Origin: Fidelibacterota bacterium
GTDB lineage: Bacteria > Fidelibacterota > UBA8477 > JABMPR01
Direction of reading: 5' to 3'
Assembly: GCA_016845065.1 (NCBI GenBank)
Contig: JAERTG010000032.1
Span: 1-64,000, forward strand
Length of the DNA: 64,000 nt
The notes under the pieces are model-generated. The model searched no databases, had not been told where the DNA came from, and saw nothing but the letters and a program-made list of their open reading frames with translations. This document shows, piece by piece, positions 1 to 9,481 of the stretch. Made by a program: the position numbers and the translations under genes. Position 1 is the stretch's first letter. Each line of letters starts with the position of its first letter.

Positions 1-457
1 CGAGTTAGTTTATGAAATTTACTTTCTCACCACAAAAGCTTTCGATTCAACAATTATTAATAGCATTTAGTTTGTATTTTCGAGAGTATTAATTCACCGT
101 GGCAACTACTGATTATTACATCGAAAATTATTGTCTATAAGTGGTTATTTATAATGAAGTTTAATTATGACTATATTAGACTCATAAATGGATCAATTTC
201 TGAGTGAATTTTAAAAACCAAAACTGTTTAAAAATCAGAAATAGATGTGCTCATCTAAATCCTGTCATTCGTTTAGTAACTCATCACAGAGCAACGCTTG
301 TTAATCCCATGGTTATGAAGCGAACTACGTTTTCCTCATATTAGAATCTATTTCGTGAAATCTGAGTGATCATGGATCAATTACAAAAACCTTTCTATCC
401 CTTTTATAATCATTTAGTTTGGATAAAGTTAAAATTTGGACCAGCATGGGGGTAATC
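1..457. other. AT-rich non-coding stretch at window start
   Basis: I see no convincing gene here. The stretch is AT-rich with frequent stops in all frames. A short minus-strand reading near base 50 resembles the end of a secretion tail, but a stop lies about 14 codons upstream. The last part presumably carries the promoter of the gene starting at 458. Confidence 0.5.
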
Positions 458-997
458 ATGAAGCGATTAAAATGGATCAAACCTATTCTTTTTAGTGTAT
501 TTGTTCTAATCACGAGATATTCACTTGCGTTTACAGAGTCTGATTCCACTGCCAATGTGCAATTTGCACCTGATTCAACAATGAATCTGACACTCGTAGC
601 AGAAGTCTTGGGCAAAGGAATTTTACCCGGTAGTGTTGGCCTTGAGGCGCAGCTGGACAAGATTTTCTCATTGGGCATTGGTTTTGGTCCTATACTTTAT
701 ACAAATCAGTCTAGGACCCTTTTTGCCGTCCCGTTCTATTTGCATGCCCACACTCCTCATGAAAAGCACCGTCTTTTTGGTGAAATGGGAAACATTACAC
801 ATCTTGTGATCGGAGAAGAGAATCGGTCTTATGTTACTCGAGATTCAGAATTTTTCGAGTGGCTCTTTGTGGATATTGGTTATGAATATAGAAACAATCG
901 TCTTTTGGTCAGAGCAGCATTATATATCCACATGGGTTATTATCTTGAAACCGGCTTCTTCCCATTTCTTGGAATTGGCATAGGATATCGGCTTTAG
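458..997 (+). CDS. Small exported, probably outer-membrane protein of unknown function
   Basis: I do not recognise a family. The protein (about 179 aa) starts with a basic residue run and a hydrophobic segment (MKRLKWIKPILFSVFVLI), consistent with a signal peptide. The remainder has alternating glycine/aromatic beta-strand-like segments and ends in GIGIGYRL, as in small outer-membrane beta-barrels. An earlier in-frame ATG at 419 exists, but the ATG at 458 puts the signal peptide at the N-terminus, so I prefer it. It stands alone, with no operon partner downstream for 400 bases. Outer-membrane location is inferred from composition only. Confidence 0.6.
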   Translation: MKRLKWIKPILFSVFVLITRYSLAFTESDSTANVQFAPDSTMNLTLVAEVLGKGILPGSVGLEAQLDKIFSLGIGFGPILYTNQSRTLFAVPFYLHAHTPHEKHRLFGEMGNITHLVIGEENRSYVTRDSEFFEWLFVDIGYEYRNNRLLVRAALYIHMGYYLETGFFPFLGIGIGYRL

Positions 998-1408
998 TTT
1001 TAAACCAATAACACCCTATAGCTCATACGGAATAAACAGGATTTTGTCTTAATAATTCCTACCGAGTTATGTCCTAATTTGGGTAACAATTATAAACAGC
1101 TAACGACAAACATTGATATTGGTGACAATGCTTGCCATACTGACGTCCATATGTAGTTAGGCATCCACAAATTTTTATTCCCTGTTTTTGATTATTCTCG
1201 CCACAATGTGGTGAAAATTCTTGACTTGCTGGTTTAGCGGGCATGGTTTATCTTTTTTCCAATCGATCGGGGAATGTGGGACTATCAGGTATATACCAGA
1301 TCATCAATGGGGGTTTACGCAACTATATCTCCCCTCCTAATAATCCCTCCTCAACCCAATTCTAATCGCAGCGAAATCTTTGGGATTTAGCGGTGGAGAG
1401 TCAAAATT
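998..1408. other. Intergenic region, no gene seen
   Basis: This stretch separates the small outer-membrane-like gene from the histidine kinase. No frame stays open for a credible length. It probably contains the kinase promoter. A TTGACT hexamer lies near 1220, but I see no well-matched -10 at the right spacing, so I do not call a promoter. Confidence 0.45.
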
Positions 1409-2932
1409 ATGCATACCAACGTACGAGATGAACATCAATATTTTGATTTTCTACCAGGCGCTTTGCTAGAGGTTGATCTGGCAAGTCGTACTGTTTTGTA
1501 TATGAATCGCATCGCTCTAAATCTTTTTGAGCTAAACCAGAGTGATATTGATTCTGGTTTACCCCTGAGGGAAATATTTGAAAATGATAGTGAGTACGCC
1601 CGATCCATCAAGCTAGCCGAAAAATTTGGGCTTGAAAATTATCAGAACCGCACTGCCTACACGCGCTATGAGAAACAAGATCTTTACGATTTCATGATGA
1701 AAAAGAAGAATGGAGAAGTTTTTCTGGGTGAATGCCAGGGAGCTTTCGTTTTGGATGATGCTCGGGTTCCAGTTGGGGCTCGTATCTATGTTCGAGACTT
1801 ATCCAAGCAGCGGGAATTGGAAGCGGCACATGTTGTAAATGAGGCAAAGTACCGCACTCTGCTAGAGTATTCATCTGACATCATTTTTGTCATTGATAGT
1901 AGTGGTGTAATCCAGTCTGTCAATCGAGCGGCTACAAAGTATCTAGGTTTGGAGATTGACCAGATCGAAGGTAAGAATTTTTCCCAGTTGTTTCCACCTC
2001 AGACAGTTGAAACCTTTAAAGGCTATTTGAATAAGACCTTCATCAGCGGTGAAAGTGCCACCTATGAAACCCCCATGCCCACCACCAACAAGGCAGTATG
2101 GGTCAGTACATCAATCAACCCCGTTAAGGATCAATCAGGAAACATCACAGCTGTGCTTGGAGTAAGTCGTGATGTCACTGCGTGGAAACGAGCTGAGGAA
2201 AGTCTCGAACAGGCTCTCATCGATGCCAGAAATGCAAACAAAGTGAAGGACCAGTTTATTGCGAATATCACTCACGAAATCCGCACTCCACTCACTAGCA
2301 TTACAGGATTTACAGGTCGACTGAAGGAAAGTCTGGGAGAAAATCTAAAGCCGGAGGAGGTAGACTACTTCAAGTTTATAAATAGTAGCAGCCAACGTTT
2401 ACTTCGTACTTTGGATTCAATTATTAACATCTCAGAATTGGAGGCAGGTACACTTCAACTTGATTCAAAAATGCATCGTTTGGGTCAACTCATTCACTTG
2501 CTCTGCGAGACATTAACAGCTGACGCCAATGAAAAGGGTCTCAAGCTCGATTGTCAGGTTCTTACAGAAGATGATGAAACTCGATTTGACCAATATTCCA
2601 TCTATCATGCTATACATAATATTCTTCAAAACGCAATAAAGTACACGGATGAAGGTAGTGTCACCGTATTGCTCAACCGCGTAGATGGGATGCTCCAGTT
2701 AACCTTCACTGATACGGGGATAGGTATCTCTGATGAGTATCGCGACCGGATGTTCCAGGTCTTTTCACAGGAAAGTGAAGGTTTGGCGAAAGACTATCAG
2801 GGTATTGGTCTAGGACTGGCCCTGACCAAACGTTACCTGGATATGAATAATGTTGAAATCAATGTAGACAGCGAAAAGGGCTCAGGATCAACCTTTACGC
2901 TTATTTTTCCTAACCCACCTGACATGAAATAG
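1409..2932 (+). CDS. Cytoplasmic PAS-PAS sensor histidine kinase
   Basis: A two-component sensor kinase of 507 aa that should autophosphorylate on His289 in the H-box ITHEIRTPLTSITGF. Two PAS domains precede it (about residues 10-135 and 145-265; the second has SDIIFVIDSSGVIQSVNRAA). The ATPase domain follows, with N-box HNILQNAIKYTDEG, G1 box DTGIGIS and G2 box GIGLGLALTKRY. There are no membrane segments or signal peptide, so it probably senses a cytoplasmic cue through PAS. GGAGAG lies upstream of the ATG. No response regulator is adjacent, so it is an orphan here. The kinase assignment is firm; ligand and partner are unknown. Confidence 0.93.
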   Translation: MHTNVRDEHQYFDFLPGALLEVDLASRTVLYMNRIALNLFELNQSDIDSGLPLREIFENDSEYARSIKLAEKFGLENYQNRTAYTRYEKQDLYDFMMKKKNGEVFLGECQGAFVLDDARVPVGARIYVRDLSKQRELEAAHVVNEAKYRTLLEYSSDIIFVIDSSGVIQSVNRAATKYLGLEIDQIEGKNFSQLFPPQTVETFKGYLNKTFISGESATYETPMPTTNKAVWVSTSINPVKDQSGNITAVLGVSRDVTAWKRAEESLEQALIDARNANKVKDQFIANITHEIRTPLTSITGFTGRLKESLGENLKPEEVDYFKFINSSSQRLLRTLDSIINISELEAGTLQLDSKMHRLGQLIHLLCETLTADANEKGLKLDCQVLTEDDETRFDQYSIYHAIHNILQNAIKYTDEGSVTVLLNRVDGMLQLTFTDTGIGISDEYRDRMFQVFSQESEGLAKDYQGIGLGLALTKRYLDMNNVEINVDSEKGSGSTFTLIFPNPPDMK

Positions 2933-3033
2933 ACGACACAGCTCTGAAACCTTCAGTCGCATCACACGGAATACCCTAAAAGTAGAATCGGCACAGCCAA
3001 ACAAATTCCAAATTGTCTTGTTTCATGTAAACT

Positions 3034-3693
3034 GTGGGCAGGTTTTTGCTTAACCCCTGGACTGTGATTAAATCTGGAGGCGAGTTGGCTGGTAAAAACA
3101 AATTATCCGATGGAAACAATCTGCAAATTGCAGAGAAGATGCTGCATGATGTAACTCAGGTCTTTGAGCTATTCAATGTACCCTATTGGCTAGAAGGTGG
3201 AACCCAGATTGGTATTGTTCGAGAGCAACGTCTACTACCGTGGGACAATGACATGGACATCTCAATGTATGACAATCACAGGAAAAAACTTTGGTTGGTC
3301 ATTCCCCTCCTTTTAATTAGGGGGTACCGCTTAACTCTCCAAAATCACCAGGTTGATATGGGACCATTCAAAAAAGGCGAGCTCAAAATAATTAAGATCC
3401 GTAATTATAATCGACGACTCAAAAAGGGTAAAGTCACTCTGGATGTATTTATCAAGCGCAAGGTTGAAGATCAATGCTTCTGGGTCGTTGGTATCAAGAA
3501 GCGGGTTCTAAAATCAACACCAGCCAGGTATACTGATTCACTCACCGAAATTGACTTCAAGAACAAAAATTACTTGATTCCCGAAGACTATGATGGGTAT
3601 CTCACCTTTAGATATGGTGACTGGAGAGAACCCCAAAAAGAATGGGACTTTCGGGTAGATGATCAGGCGATAGTAGAGAAGGATTACCAGTGA
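3034..3693 (+). CDS. LicD-family phosphotransferase
   Basis: A LicD/fukutin-type nucleotidyltransferase-fold protein (219 aa). In known members this family transfers phosphocholine or similar groups from CDP-linked donors onto glycans. The diagnostic block is WLEGGTQIGIVREQRLLPWDNDMDIS at about residues 50-76, with the DxD-type NDMDIS metal site; it is followed by a LDVFIKRK segment and the C-terminal FRYGDWREPQKEWD. The start is GTG. Its stop overlaps the GTG start of the LicC-like gene at 3690 (GTGA), so the two are probably translationally coupled. The group transferred cannot be read from sequence. Confidence 0.88.
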   Translation: MGRFLLNPWTVIKSGGELAGKNKLSDGNNLQIAEKMLHDVTQVFELFNVPYWLEGGTQIGIVREQRLLPWDNDMDISMYDNHRKKLWLVIPLLLIRGYRLTLQNHQVDMGPFKKGELKIIKIRNYNRRLKKGKVTLDVFIKRKVEDQCFWVVGIKKRVLKSTPARYTDSLTEIDFKNKNYLIPEDYDGYLTFRYGDWREPQKEWDFRVDDQAIVEKDYQ

Positions 3694-4445
3694 AAGCCAT
3701 TATCATAGCTGCAGGTACAGGAACGCGTCTGTATCCAATCACCAAGGATATTCCCAAAAGCCTTGTTGACGTAGGACAGGGGTTGACACTCCTGGAGACT
3801 CAACTACACAGTCTTAAGGAGTGCGGCATCAAAGATATAGTCATGATTATCGGATACCGGGCAGATCAAATTGAAGCGAAACTGAGCCAATTTACCACTG
3901 ACTTCAACTTTGAAATTGTATACAACCCCTTCTTCGAATCTTCTAATAATCTGGTCTCGGTCTGGATGGCACGACATTGCTTTTCTGATGAATTTATTAC
4001 AATCAATGGTGATGATATGTTTAATGCATCAGTTATCAAGGATCTTCTAAATAGCCCACACCATATCACCATTGTTACAGATGAAAAAGACCAATATGAT
4101 GATGACGATATGAAAATCATCTCAGTCAATGGTCTGGTAAAACGAGTGAGTAAGAAAATTCCACTAAGTGAAGCCAATGGCGAATCCGTTGGAATCATAA
4201 AGTTCAGTGGTGAAGGACCTCATATATATAAAGATATGCTCGAGTCCATGGTACGAGACCCGAAGTACATGAATGTTTTTTACTTAAAAGCCATCCAGAA
4301 TATTATTGATGCTGGACATGATGTCCATTTCAGTCAGTGTGACCCCAGAGACTGGGGAGAGATAGATTTTCATCCAGATCTTGAGATGATTCGGGAATAT
4401 GTGAGTCAGACAAATTTGGTGGAGAGAATCCTGGACAAATCCTGA
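3690..4445 (+). CDS. LicC-like nucleotidyltransferase (phosphocholine cytidylyltransferase type)
   Basis: A sugar-nucleotide/phosphocholine nucleotidyltransferase of 251 aa. The N-terminus AIIIAAGTGTRLYPITKDIPKSL is the NTP-binding signature, and ITINGDDMF carries the metal-binding acidic pair. With the overlapping LicD gene it forms an activation/transfer pair: LicC-type enzymes make the CDP-activated group that LicD transfers. Start GTG overlaps the previous stop by four bases. No choline kinase (LicA) is seen nearby. A different activated group, or a sugar-1-phosphate substrate, remains possible. A second LicC-like gene is at 43539. Confidence 0.82.
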   Translation: MKAIIIAAGTGTRLYPITKDIPKSLVDVGQGLTLLETQLHSLKECGIKDIVMIIGYRADQIEAKLSQFTTDFNFEIVYNPFFESSNNLVSVWMARHCFSDEFITINGDDMFNASVIKDLLNSPHHITIVTDEKDQYDDDDMKIISVNGLVKRVSKKIPLSEANGESVGIIKFSGEGPHIYKDMLESMVRDPKYMNVFYLKAIQNIIDAGHDVHFSQCDPRDWGEIDFHPDLEMIREYVSQTNLVERILDKS

Positions 4446-4461
4446 TTAAACCAGCTTAATC
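4444..4461. terminator. Weak inverted repeat at convergent gene ends
   Basis: GATTAA and TTAATC (six perfect pairs) flank a six-base loop and cover the stop codons of the convergent genes at 4445 and 4456. It is AT-rich with no clear T-tract, so it is only a possible weak bidirectional terminator. Confidence 0.25.
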
Positions 4462-5673
4462 ATCTTCTTCAGTCACCTCGAGGATCTTCAACCCGCCAAG
4501 TCCACCCGCAATAAATAAATAATCGCCTTTGGCCTTAACATGATTCACCGACTGTAGGTCATCAAACCTAAACTGACCGATCAACTCAAGATCGTCAACA
4601 TCGCAATCCTTTGAGTTAAATTTATCACGGGTATAGGCCACATACACTCCAGCCTCGCCATTTGACATGTATAAGGTTTTACTGTCAGTTGAGGCTGCGT
4701 TTGTAACGGTGACCGATGGGTCCAGATCATCAACTTCAGGCGGTGCGATCTCTTCTATGACAGCACCACCTTCCAGACAAATAATCTGAGTTCCTCCATC
4801 ACCCAAGGCGAGCACTGCCTTCTTCCGATGTATTTCGACGGTCGACTTGGAGAAATCAATCGTAGCACCTTCAAGAGAATAATCATTTAACATTTCTCCT
4901 GAATCGTAATCAAAGGTTACCAGCCTAGCAGGCGTTCCTGCAACAACACCAACATCATCACCATCAGTGGCAACTCCGCGAGCATCCTCAATTGGATAGG
5001 AAAAAACAATTTCATCGTCGTTGAGACTGATGACCGTCACATGACCACTATCTGCTCCTGAAGTTACAAATAGATGGTTTGATGACACTTCTACATCGGT
5101 GGCTGCCCAGCTGGGGACATCAAATGTTTCAGTCTCATCTGTAAGGGCACCTTTTCTAACACGAACTTTTTCAACAACCGCAGGAGAATTGAATTCATCT
5201 CTATTTGTAGCCATTGCCAGATATAATTGATTACTTTTAAAAGTTAGCCCATTGACATCGGAATCAGTAAAAATCATGGATGATTTTAGCTCTGGATCGT
5301 CTTCATCCTTAATATCAAAAATGTCTACCGCTCCTAAATACGGTTCTCCAATCATGTTGTAAGACACGTATGCAGTATTCGATTTGATGAATACATCGGT
5401 AGCCTGGAGGACTTGTCCATCAACACTTGGTGGTTCAACTTCTGCAATTAATTCCAGGCTGACTGGATCCTCTGCAGATTTTGCTAACCCTCCAGTTTGA
5501 AGGCTTGTATCAATTTCAATGACCTGACTCACATACGTCACACGATTTGATAAAGTTGATAGATTATTCTCTATAATGATCCTGTTATCCTCTGGGGGTT
5601 CAGTACATGTAGATAAAAGTCCGAGGAGAAGGAATGAAATGACTAATAATTTTACTTGAGTGATTTTTTTCAT
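4456..5673 (-). CDS. Exported beta-propeller-like lipoprotein
   Basis: A 405-aa predicted lipoprotein: the N-terminus ends in LLGLLSTC, a good lipobox with Cys at about residue 23. The mature part consists of repeated blade-like segments (for example AVDIFDIKDEDDPEL, HLFVTSGADSGHVTVISL, DYLFIAGGLGGLKILEV) typical of LVIVD/YVTN-type beta-propellers. These usually serve as extracytoplasmic binding platforms, and I see no catalytic motif. It is convergent with the LicC-like gene. The large protein at 12523 has the same kind of repeat. Lipidation and propeller fold are fairly secure; function is unknown. Confidence 0.75.
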   Translation of the reverse strand: MKKITQVKLLVISFLLLGLLSTCTEPPEDNRIIIENNLSTLSNRVTYVSQVIEIDTSLQTGGLAKSAEDPVSLELIAEVEPPSVDGQVLQATDVFIKSNTAYVSYNMIGEPYLGAVDIFDIKDEDDPELKSSMIFTDSDVNGLTFKSNQLYLAMATNRDEFNSPAVVEKVRVRKGALTDETETFDVPSWAATDVEVSSNHLFVTSGADSGHVTVISLNDDEIVFSYPIEDARGVATDGDDVGVVAGTPARLVTFDYDSGEMLNDYSLEGATIDFSKSTVEIHRKKAVLALGDGGTQIICLEGGAVIEEIAPPEVDDLDPSVTVTNAASTDSKTLYMSNGEAGVYVAYTRDKFNSKDCDVDDLELIGQFRFDDLQSVNHVKAKGDYLFIAGGLGGLKILEVTEEDD

Positions 5674-5818
5674 TTATTTGCCCCTGTTTAAATCTTTCAT
5701 CCCTGCAAGATGAACTTTAACACTTCGAAACCCAATCAAGATATTTCTACCCATATCTTCATGTAATATATATCACTTAGGTTATCATCGTGTCCTGTTG
5801 TTTTGTCCTGCTCCACAT

Positions 5819-7132
5819 TCAATAATTCATAGTAAAGGATATTTGCAATCCCGTATCACCGCGAAAGGCATTGGACCTGGTTTCAAGATTTGAAAAATGC
5901 AATCCCACATTTAGATCGTAGAGGGGATTGATTTGAAATTTTAAAATTGTACCAAAGCTGCGACTTCCCAAAAATTCTATCTCCTCTCCACCTAGATTTG
6001 CATCTGGAGAAACCCCTGAGCCTGCATATACCTCGATGTGGTTGGATGCATTGTTAAGATATTTACGTACACCCAAAATCCATGATTTTGAGAGACTTGA
6101 ATTAGCAGGTGAAACATATGATTTCAGGCTAATCCAGTATGATTGCCAATATTTACCCAGGGAGCCAACATAGATGGGAATCTGCTTATCGGGAACCTCT
6201 AGGTATCTCAACCCCAATGATGCTTCAAAGTCATTTGCTAGTGCTTGAAATACTTCAAGTCCCAACCGAAAAGATGGAAACAAGTCTGATTTTGAAAACC
6301 CAATACCTGTATAGAGATAGGTGCCCTTTCGAAGAAGCGGGTAGGACTCCATTTCAACCTGTGTTGCTGTGTTTTGAAACCGATTGGCATAATTCATTTT
6401 GATGATAAATGGACCAAAAGGAAAGATTTCTTTGTGCTCAAACGACATCCAATGCCAGGGATCAAGACTTGGTTCTACTACGATGAATTGCCATTCCGTT
6501 TTGGTCTCGGCCAAGCGGTTGTGTGCATAACGTATCGTCGACGCTCGTCGGACATTGGCACCAGACAGTTTAGCCGGGGGATACGGCTCTTTTGTGGTCG
6601 TCGTCTTCTGTTTATAGGTCAGTGCCTCCTTATTGTCCGGATCTATTTTCAGGATATCCTCAGCAACATGAAGAGCTTCATCCTTTCGGTCCTGCCTGGA
6701 GAGTATTCGAAATTGCTTAATTTTATAAGCGGTATCACCAGGATATTTCTGAATAGAAACACTGAGAAATTCCAAGGCCTTCTCATCCTGTTTGGACCAT
6801 ATATAAACATCTAACAAGGCATTCCGTGCATCTTGGTAATCCTCCATCTCTTCTACCACATGCACCAATTCAGTTTCAGCTTCGGAATATCGACCATCCC
6901 AGGCATAGCAACGACCTAACAGAATCCGAAAATCATGATAATAGGGAATCTGTGAGAGAGCATTTTTACACATTTCAATTGCCTGCTCTCGGCTACTGGT
7001 ATCCATGGCAGCCTGCCTAGCCTCTATAAAGAGCGAGTCTAAATTTTCGCCAGCTTGAACACATGGCACAGACAGAAATAGGAATACAAGAAAAACGAGT
7101 TGCTTTTGAATAATCGAAAGTTGGTTTTTCAT
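5819..7132 (-). CDS. TPR protein with YaiO-type outer-membrane beta-barrel
   Basis: A 437-aa exported protein. A signal peptide (LVFLVFLFLSVPCVQAGE) is followed by tetratricopeptide-like repeats at about residues 30-185 (for example ALSQIPYYHDFRILLGRCYAWDGRYSEAE). A C-terminal region rich in beta strands then ends in an aromatic/aliphatic pattern (GLQISFTMNY). TPR plus barrel is the arrangement of YaiO-family outer-membrane proteins, some of which sit with polysaccharide export genes. No such partner is adjacent; the neighbours are a propeller lipoprotein and a membrane protein. Barrel assignment is moderately secure and the substrate is unknown. Confidence 0.72.
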   Translation of the reverse strand: MKNQLSIIQKQLVFLVFLFLSVPCVQAGENLDSLFIEARQAAMDTSSREQAIEMCKNALSQIPYYHDFRILLGRCYAWDGRYSEAETELVHVVEEMEDYQDARNALLDVYIWSKQDEKALEFLSVSIQKYPGDTAYKIKQFRILSRQDRKDEALHVAEDILKIDPDNKEALTYKQKTTTTKEPYPPAKLSGANVRRASTIRYAHNRLAETKTEWQFIVVEPSLDPWHWMSFEHKEIFPFGPFIIKMNYANRFQNTATQVEMESYPLLRKGTYLYTGIGFSKSDLFPSFRLGLEVFQALANDFEASLGLRYLEVPDKQIPIYVGSLGKYWQSYWISLKSYVSPANSSLSKSWILGVRKYLNNASNHIEVYAGSGVSPDANLGGEEIEFLGSRSFGTILKFQINPLYDLNVGLHFSNLETRSNAFRGDTGLQISFTMNY

Positions 7133-7266
7133 ACGATACCCATTCGAATTTCCCCTAGACAGGGGTTATCATTAGCGATCAATAATTATATAAACAAATT
7201 TTTCAGGAAATACAATGAATGCCAGGGACATGTGCCACCTCCACTCGGACACGAATCTCTCATGTA

Positions 7267-7932
7267 TTATTGGATTCGTCCACGAGATATACCCCAATAA
7301 TACAAAACACCAGTGGAAAAGAGCAAAGGGGCCAGAATCATTAGGACGAATTCCTGGGATAAAAACAGCAATTGCTTGCCTGCTGATAAGAATGCCATGG
7401 AAATACCACCAGCACTTATTAATGCACCTCCAATAGAGACTGCGAGGAAGTGTAAATTCATCCACCTCCTTTTTACTACCATAATTGGTGTGGCTATGAC
7501 GACAACTGCTGCAGTTGTATGAAACAAGGGATATACAATTCGTGCCATAAGGGGTGCGTCCATAAATCGACTTGCAGTGATCAGAACCAATCCGAGAATC
7601 ATGATCCCCAAAAATATTTTTTCATATTTTGGATAGTAATTTGAAATTAGACCTGTAGCCCATGAAAAGGGGATCAAAGAAGATACAATTGCAACCAACT
7701 TGTTGCTGGTCCCTTCTCCCATGATTCCCAGAATACCCCATCCCCAAAATGTTAATAACAAAGCAGCAATACCTAAAACACCAAAAGCGACACCATGAAA
7801 ATATTCCGAGGGGTGTCTTTGATCCATACTCGTATTGCTTTTCACTAAATGCCTCACGGCTATGGCTGAGACGACTGAGGTGCCCACTAAAAAAACCTGA
7901 TCAAGAAAAATCATTCCCATCCCTTTCTGCAC
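7267..7932 (-). CDS. Multi-pass membrane protein, unknown function
   Basis: I do not recognise a family. The 221-aa protein has about six or seven hydrophobic helices (for example GVLGIAALLLTFWGWGILGI, IFLGIMILGLVLITASRF, LISAGGISMAFLSAG) with short polar loops. No catalytic or transport motif is visible. It is transcribed toward the TPR/barrel gene at 7132, 134 bases away, so it may or may not share a transcript with it. The start could be Met at 7932 or a few codons later (MIFLDQVF). Confidence 0.6.
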   Translation of the reverse strand: MQKGMGMIFLDQVFLVGTSVVSAIAVRHLVKSNTSMDQRHPSEYFHGVAFGVLGIAALLLTFWGWGILGIMGEGTSNKLVAIVSSLIPFSWATGLISNYYPKYEKIFLGIMILGLVLITASRFMDAPLMARIVYPLFHTTAAVVVIATPIMVVKRRWMNLHFLAVSIGGALISAGGISMAFLSAGKQLLFLSQEFVLMILAPLLFSTGVLYYWGISRGRIQ

Positions 7933-8053
7933 TCCCGCAACTGGATTGATACCGCCTAATCTAACTGCTTAATTACTATGGAAAACCTGTTGTTTAAGTG
8001 ATGAGATTTGAAAAATATATTACGAATAAATTTATGTAGTATTAAAATTTTCC

Positions 8054-8082
8054 TTGTTTCTGCTTGAATCCGACTATAAAAT
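8054..8082 (+). promoter_or_regulatory. Possible sigma70-type promoter of ssb
   Basis: TTGTTT (8054-8059) and TAAAAT (8077-8082) are separated by exactly 17 bases and lie 33 bases upstream of the ssb start. The -10 is a near match and the -35 only half matches, so this is a tentative call. Confidence 0.35.
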
Positions 8083-8114
8083 ATCATCAATCAAACCTAC
8101 AAAAGGAGGGTATT

Positions 8115-8516
8115 ATGCAGCGCAATAGCGTAAACAAAGTGCTATTGGTTGGACGTACAGGCAACGATGCTGATGTACGTCACACTACAAAGGGAATGGC
8201 CATTGCCACCATCAGTATGGCCACAACAGAGACCCGAAAAGATGGGAAAGGAGAGTTTCAAGATAATACAGAATGGCATCGTGTAGTAGTTTTCGGAAAG
8301 ATCGCAGAATTCACTGAAAACTACGTAAAGAAGGGTGCTTTGATTTACGTCGAAGGACGACTTCAGACACGGTCATGGGAGGACAAGGAGGAAAAGCGTC
8401 ACTACATGACAGAAGTAGTTGGCGATAAACTCACCATGCTTGGTGGCTGGAAGAAGGGTGCTGAAAAAAATGCAACCGCTGCAGTCGCAGAAGCAGAGGA
8501 GGAAGTCCCCTTCTAG
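8115..8516 (+). CDS. ssb: Single-stranded DNA-binding protein
   Basis: SSB coats single-stranded DNA in replication, repair and recombination. The 133-aa protein has the OB-fold sequence NKVLLVGRTGNDADVRHT, ATTETRKD, TEWHRVVVFGK and KGALIYVEGRLQTRSW. It has a short tail ending EEEVPF, which is the conserved acidic partner-binding tip (usually DDDIPF). An upstream in-frame ATG at 8064 is less likely, because AAAGGAGGG sits seven bases before the ATG at 8115. The alanine/glutamate linker is shorter than in E. coli SSB. Assignment is secure. Confidence 0.96.
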   Translation: MQRNSVNKVLLVGRTGNDADVRHTTKGMAIATISMATTETRKDGKGEFQDNTEWHRVVVFGKIAEFTENYVKKGALIYVEGRLQTRSWEDKEEKRHYMTEVVGDKLTMLGGWKKGAEKNATAAVAEAEEEVPF

Positions 8517-8707
8517 CTAAGACTCACCTCTCGAAGCTATGCCGGCCGGCACTTCTTCAAAAGGAGCTGCTTCATATTCAGGGTTTGTTATCGCCCCAAT
8601 GATAACTTTAAAAAAGCAAATCAACCGAAGCTTATAATTAATTCAAAATGCCTTTTGAGAGGATTTATCGTCTCAAGACAGATCCGAGGTAGATCGTTGG
8701 TAGACGG

Positions 8708-9481
8708 CTACTCATATAGATCATTAAGATCTGCGTTGGCTATTTCTACAAATAGATCAGCCATCCTTCGCGTGACATCCTTAAAGTAAGCCTCACCTTT
8801 TCTAACCGTCGCTTGCCTGGGGTCTCCTATGCCTGTATCGTCGGTCACATCTGCCCACTTCCGCTCAGTCCATGCCCAGCCTTGCTTGATGCTGTTGATT
8901 TTAATTTTGTGCTCTGTTCCGGCACCTGCCTCAGATAGTGGACGTACTAGATCTGGTCTCATATGCAGCATGAGGGATGTCTCCATCTCATCAGCATGAT
9001 CTCCCGCATTCGTAAAATATTGTGATTTATCAAGAGTGGAATACCAATTGGTAAATGCAAGAAACATATCCGGGTACTGCAAACCCAATTCACGTAAAAT
9101 GGGTTTAAAATCATTACCCCCATGAGAATTGAAGACCAGGAATTTACGAATACCTTGTCTATCCAGGGTATCCAGGACGTCGGCTACAATTGCCATCATA
9201 GTGCTGGGATTTAGATTTATATCTAAATAAATCTCGGTTTGTCCAGTATTTACTCCGAAGGGAATCGTTGGTAGTACCATCACCCTGGCTCCTTCTTCAT
9301 GGGCCAGACGTGCAGCCTCGGCTGCGAGATGATCCGATTCTATGATATCAGTGGCATATGGAAGATGAAAATTATGGGCCTCTGTGGCACCCCAGGGTAG
9401 GACTACCAGATCTACCTCTTGTTCCTTGACCTGCTTCCAGGTGCTTTCTCCTAAAATGTATGGTCGCATAGAATACCTCAT
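8708..9481 (-). CDS. Creatininase-family amidohydrolase
   Basis: A 257-aa member of the creatininase superfamily, metal-dependent hydrolases of cyclic amides and formamides. The metal-binding signature is present: GATEAHNFHLPYATDI (normally GATEQHGPHLPLGTD), then SHGGN and DHADEMETS. It is the last gene of a compact four-gene operon (11395 to 8708), overlapping the membrane-protein gene upstream by four bases. Substrate cannot be predicted: family members act on creatinine, mycofactocin precursors or formamidopyrimidines. The Ntn-type amide hydrolase in the same operon suggests a pathway that breaks C-N bonds. Confidence 0.88.
   Translation of the reverse strand: MRYSMRPYILGESTWKQVKEQEVDLVVLPWGATEAHNFHLPYATDIIESDHLAAEAARLAHEEGARVMVLPTIPFGVNTGQTEIYLDINLNPSTMMAIVADVLDTLDRQGIRKFLVFNSHGGNDFKPILRELGLQYPDMFLAFTNWYSTLDKSQYFTNAGDHADEMETSLMLHMRPDLVRPLSEAGAGTEHKIKINSIKQGWAWTERKWADVTDDTGIGDPRQATVRKGEAYFKDVTRRMADLFVEIANADLNDLYE

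Noticed and set aside
14-60. Minus-strand ESKAFVVRK resembling the end of a secretion-sorting domain
   Set aside because: An in-frame stop lies about 14 codons upstream, so no protein precedes it.
370-678. Minus-strand frame over the small outer-membrane-like gene
   Set aside because: The plus-strand frame is longer and has a signal peptide and barrel-like sequence; the minus frame has none.
6139-7300. Several plus-strand open frames opposite the TPR/barrel gene
   Set aside because: They are antisense shadows with no family likeness, while the minus-strand gene has signal peptide and TPRs.
8587-8606. GTTATC/GATAAC hairpin after ssb as a terminator
   Set aside because: The stem is six AT-rich pairs followed by only three T residues, too weak to call.
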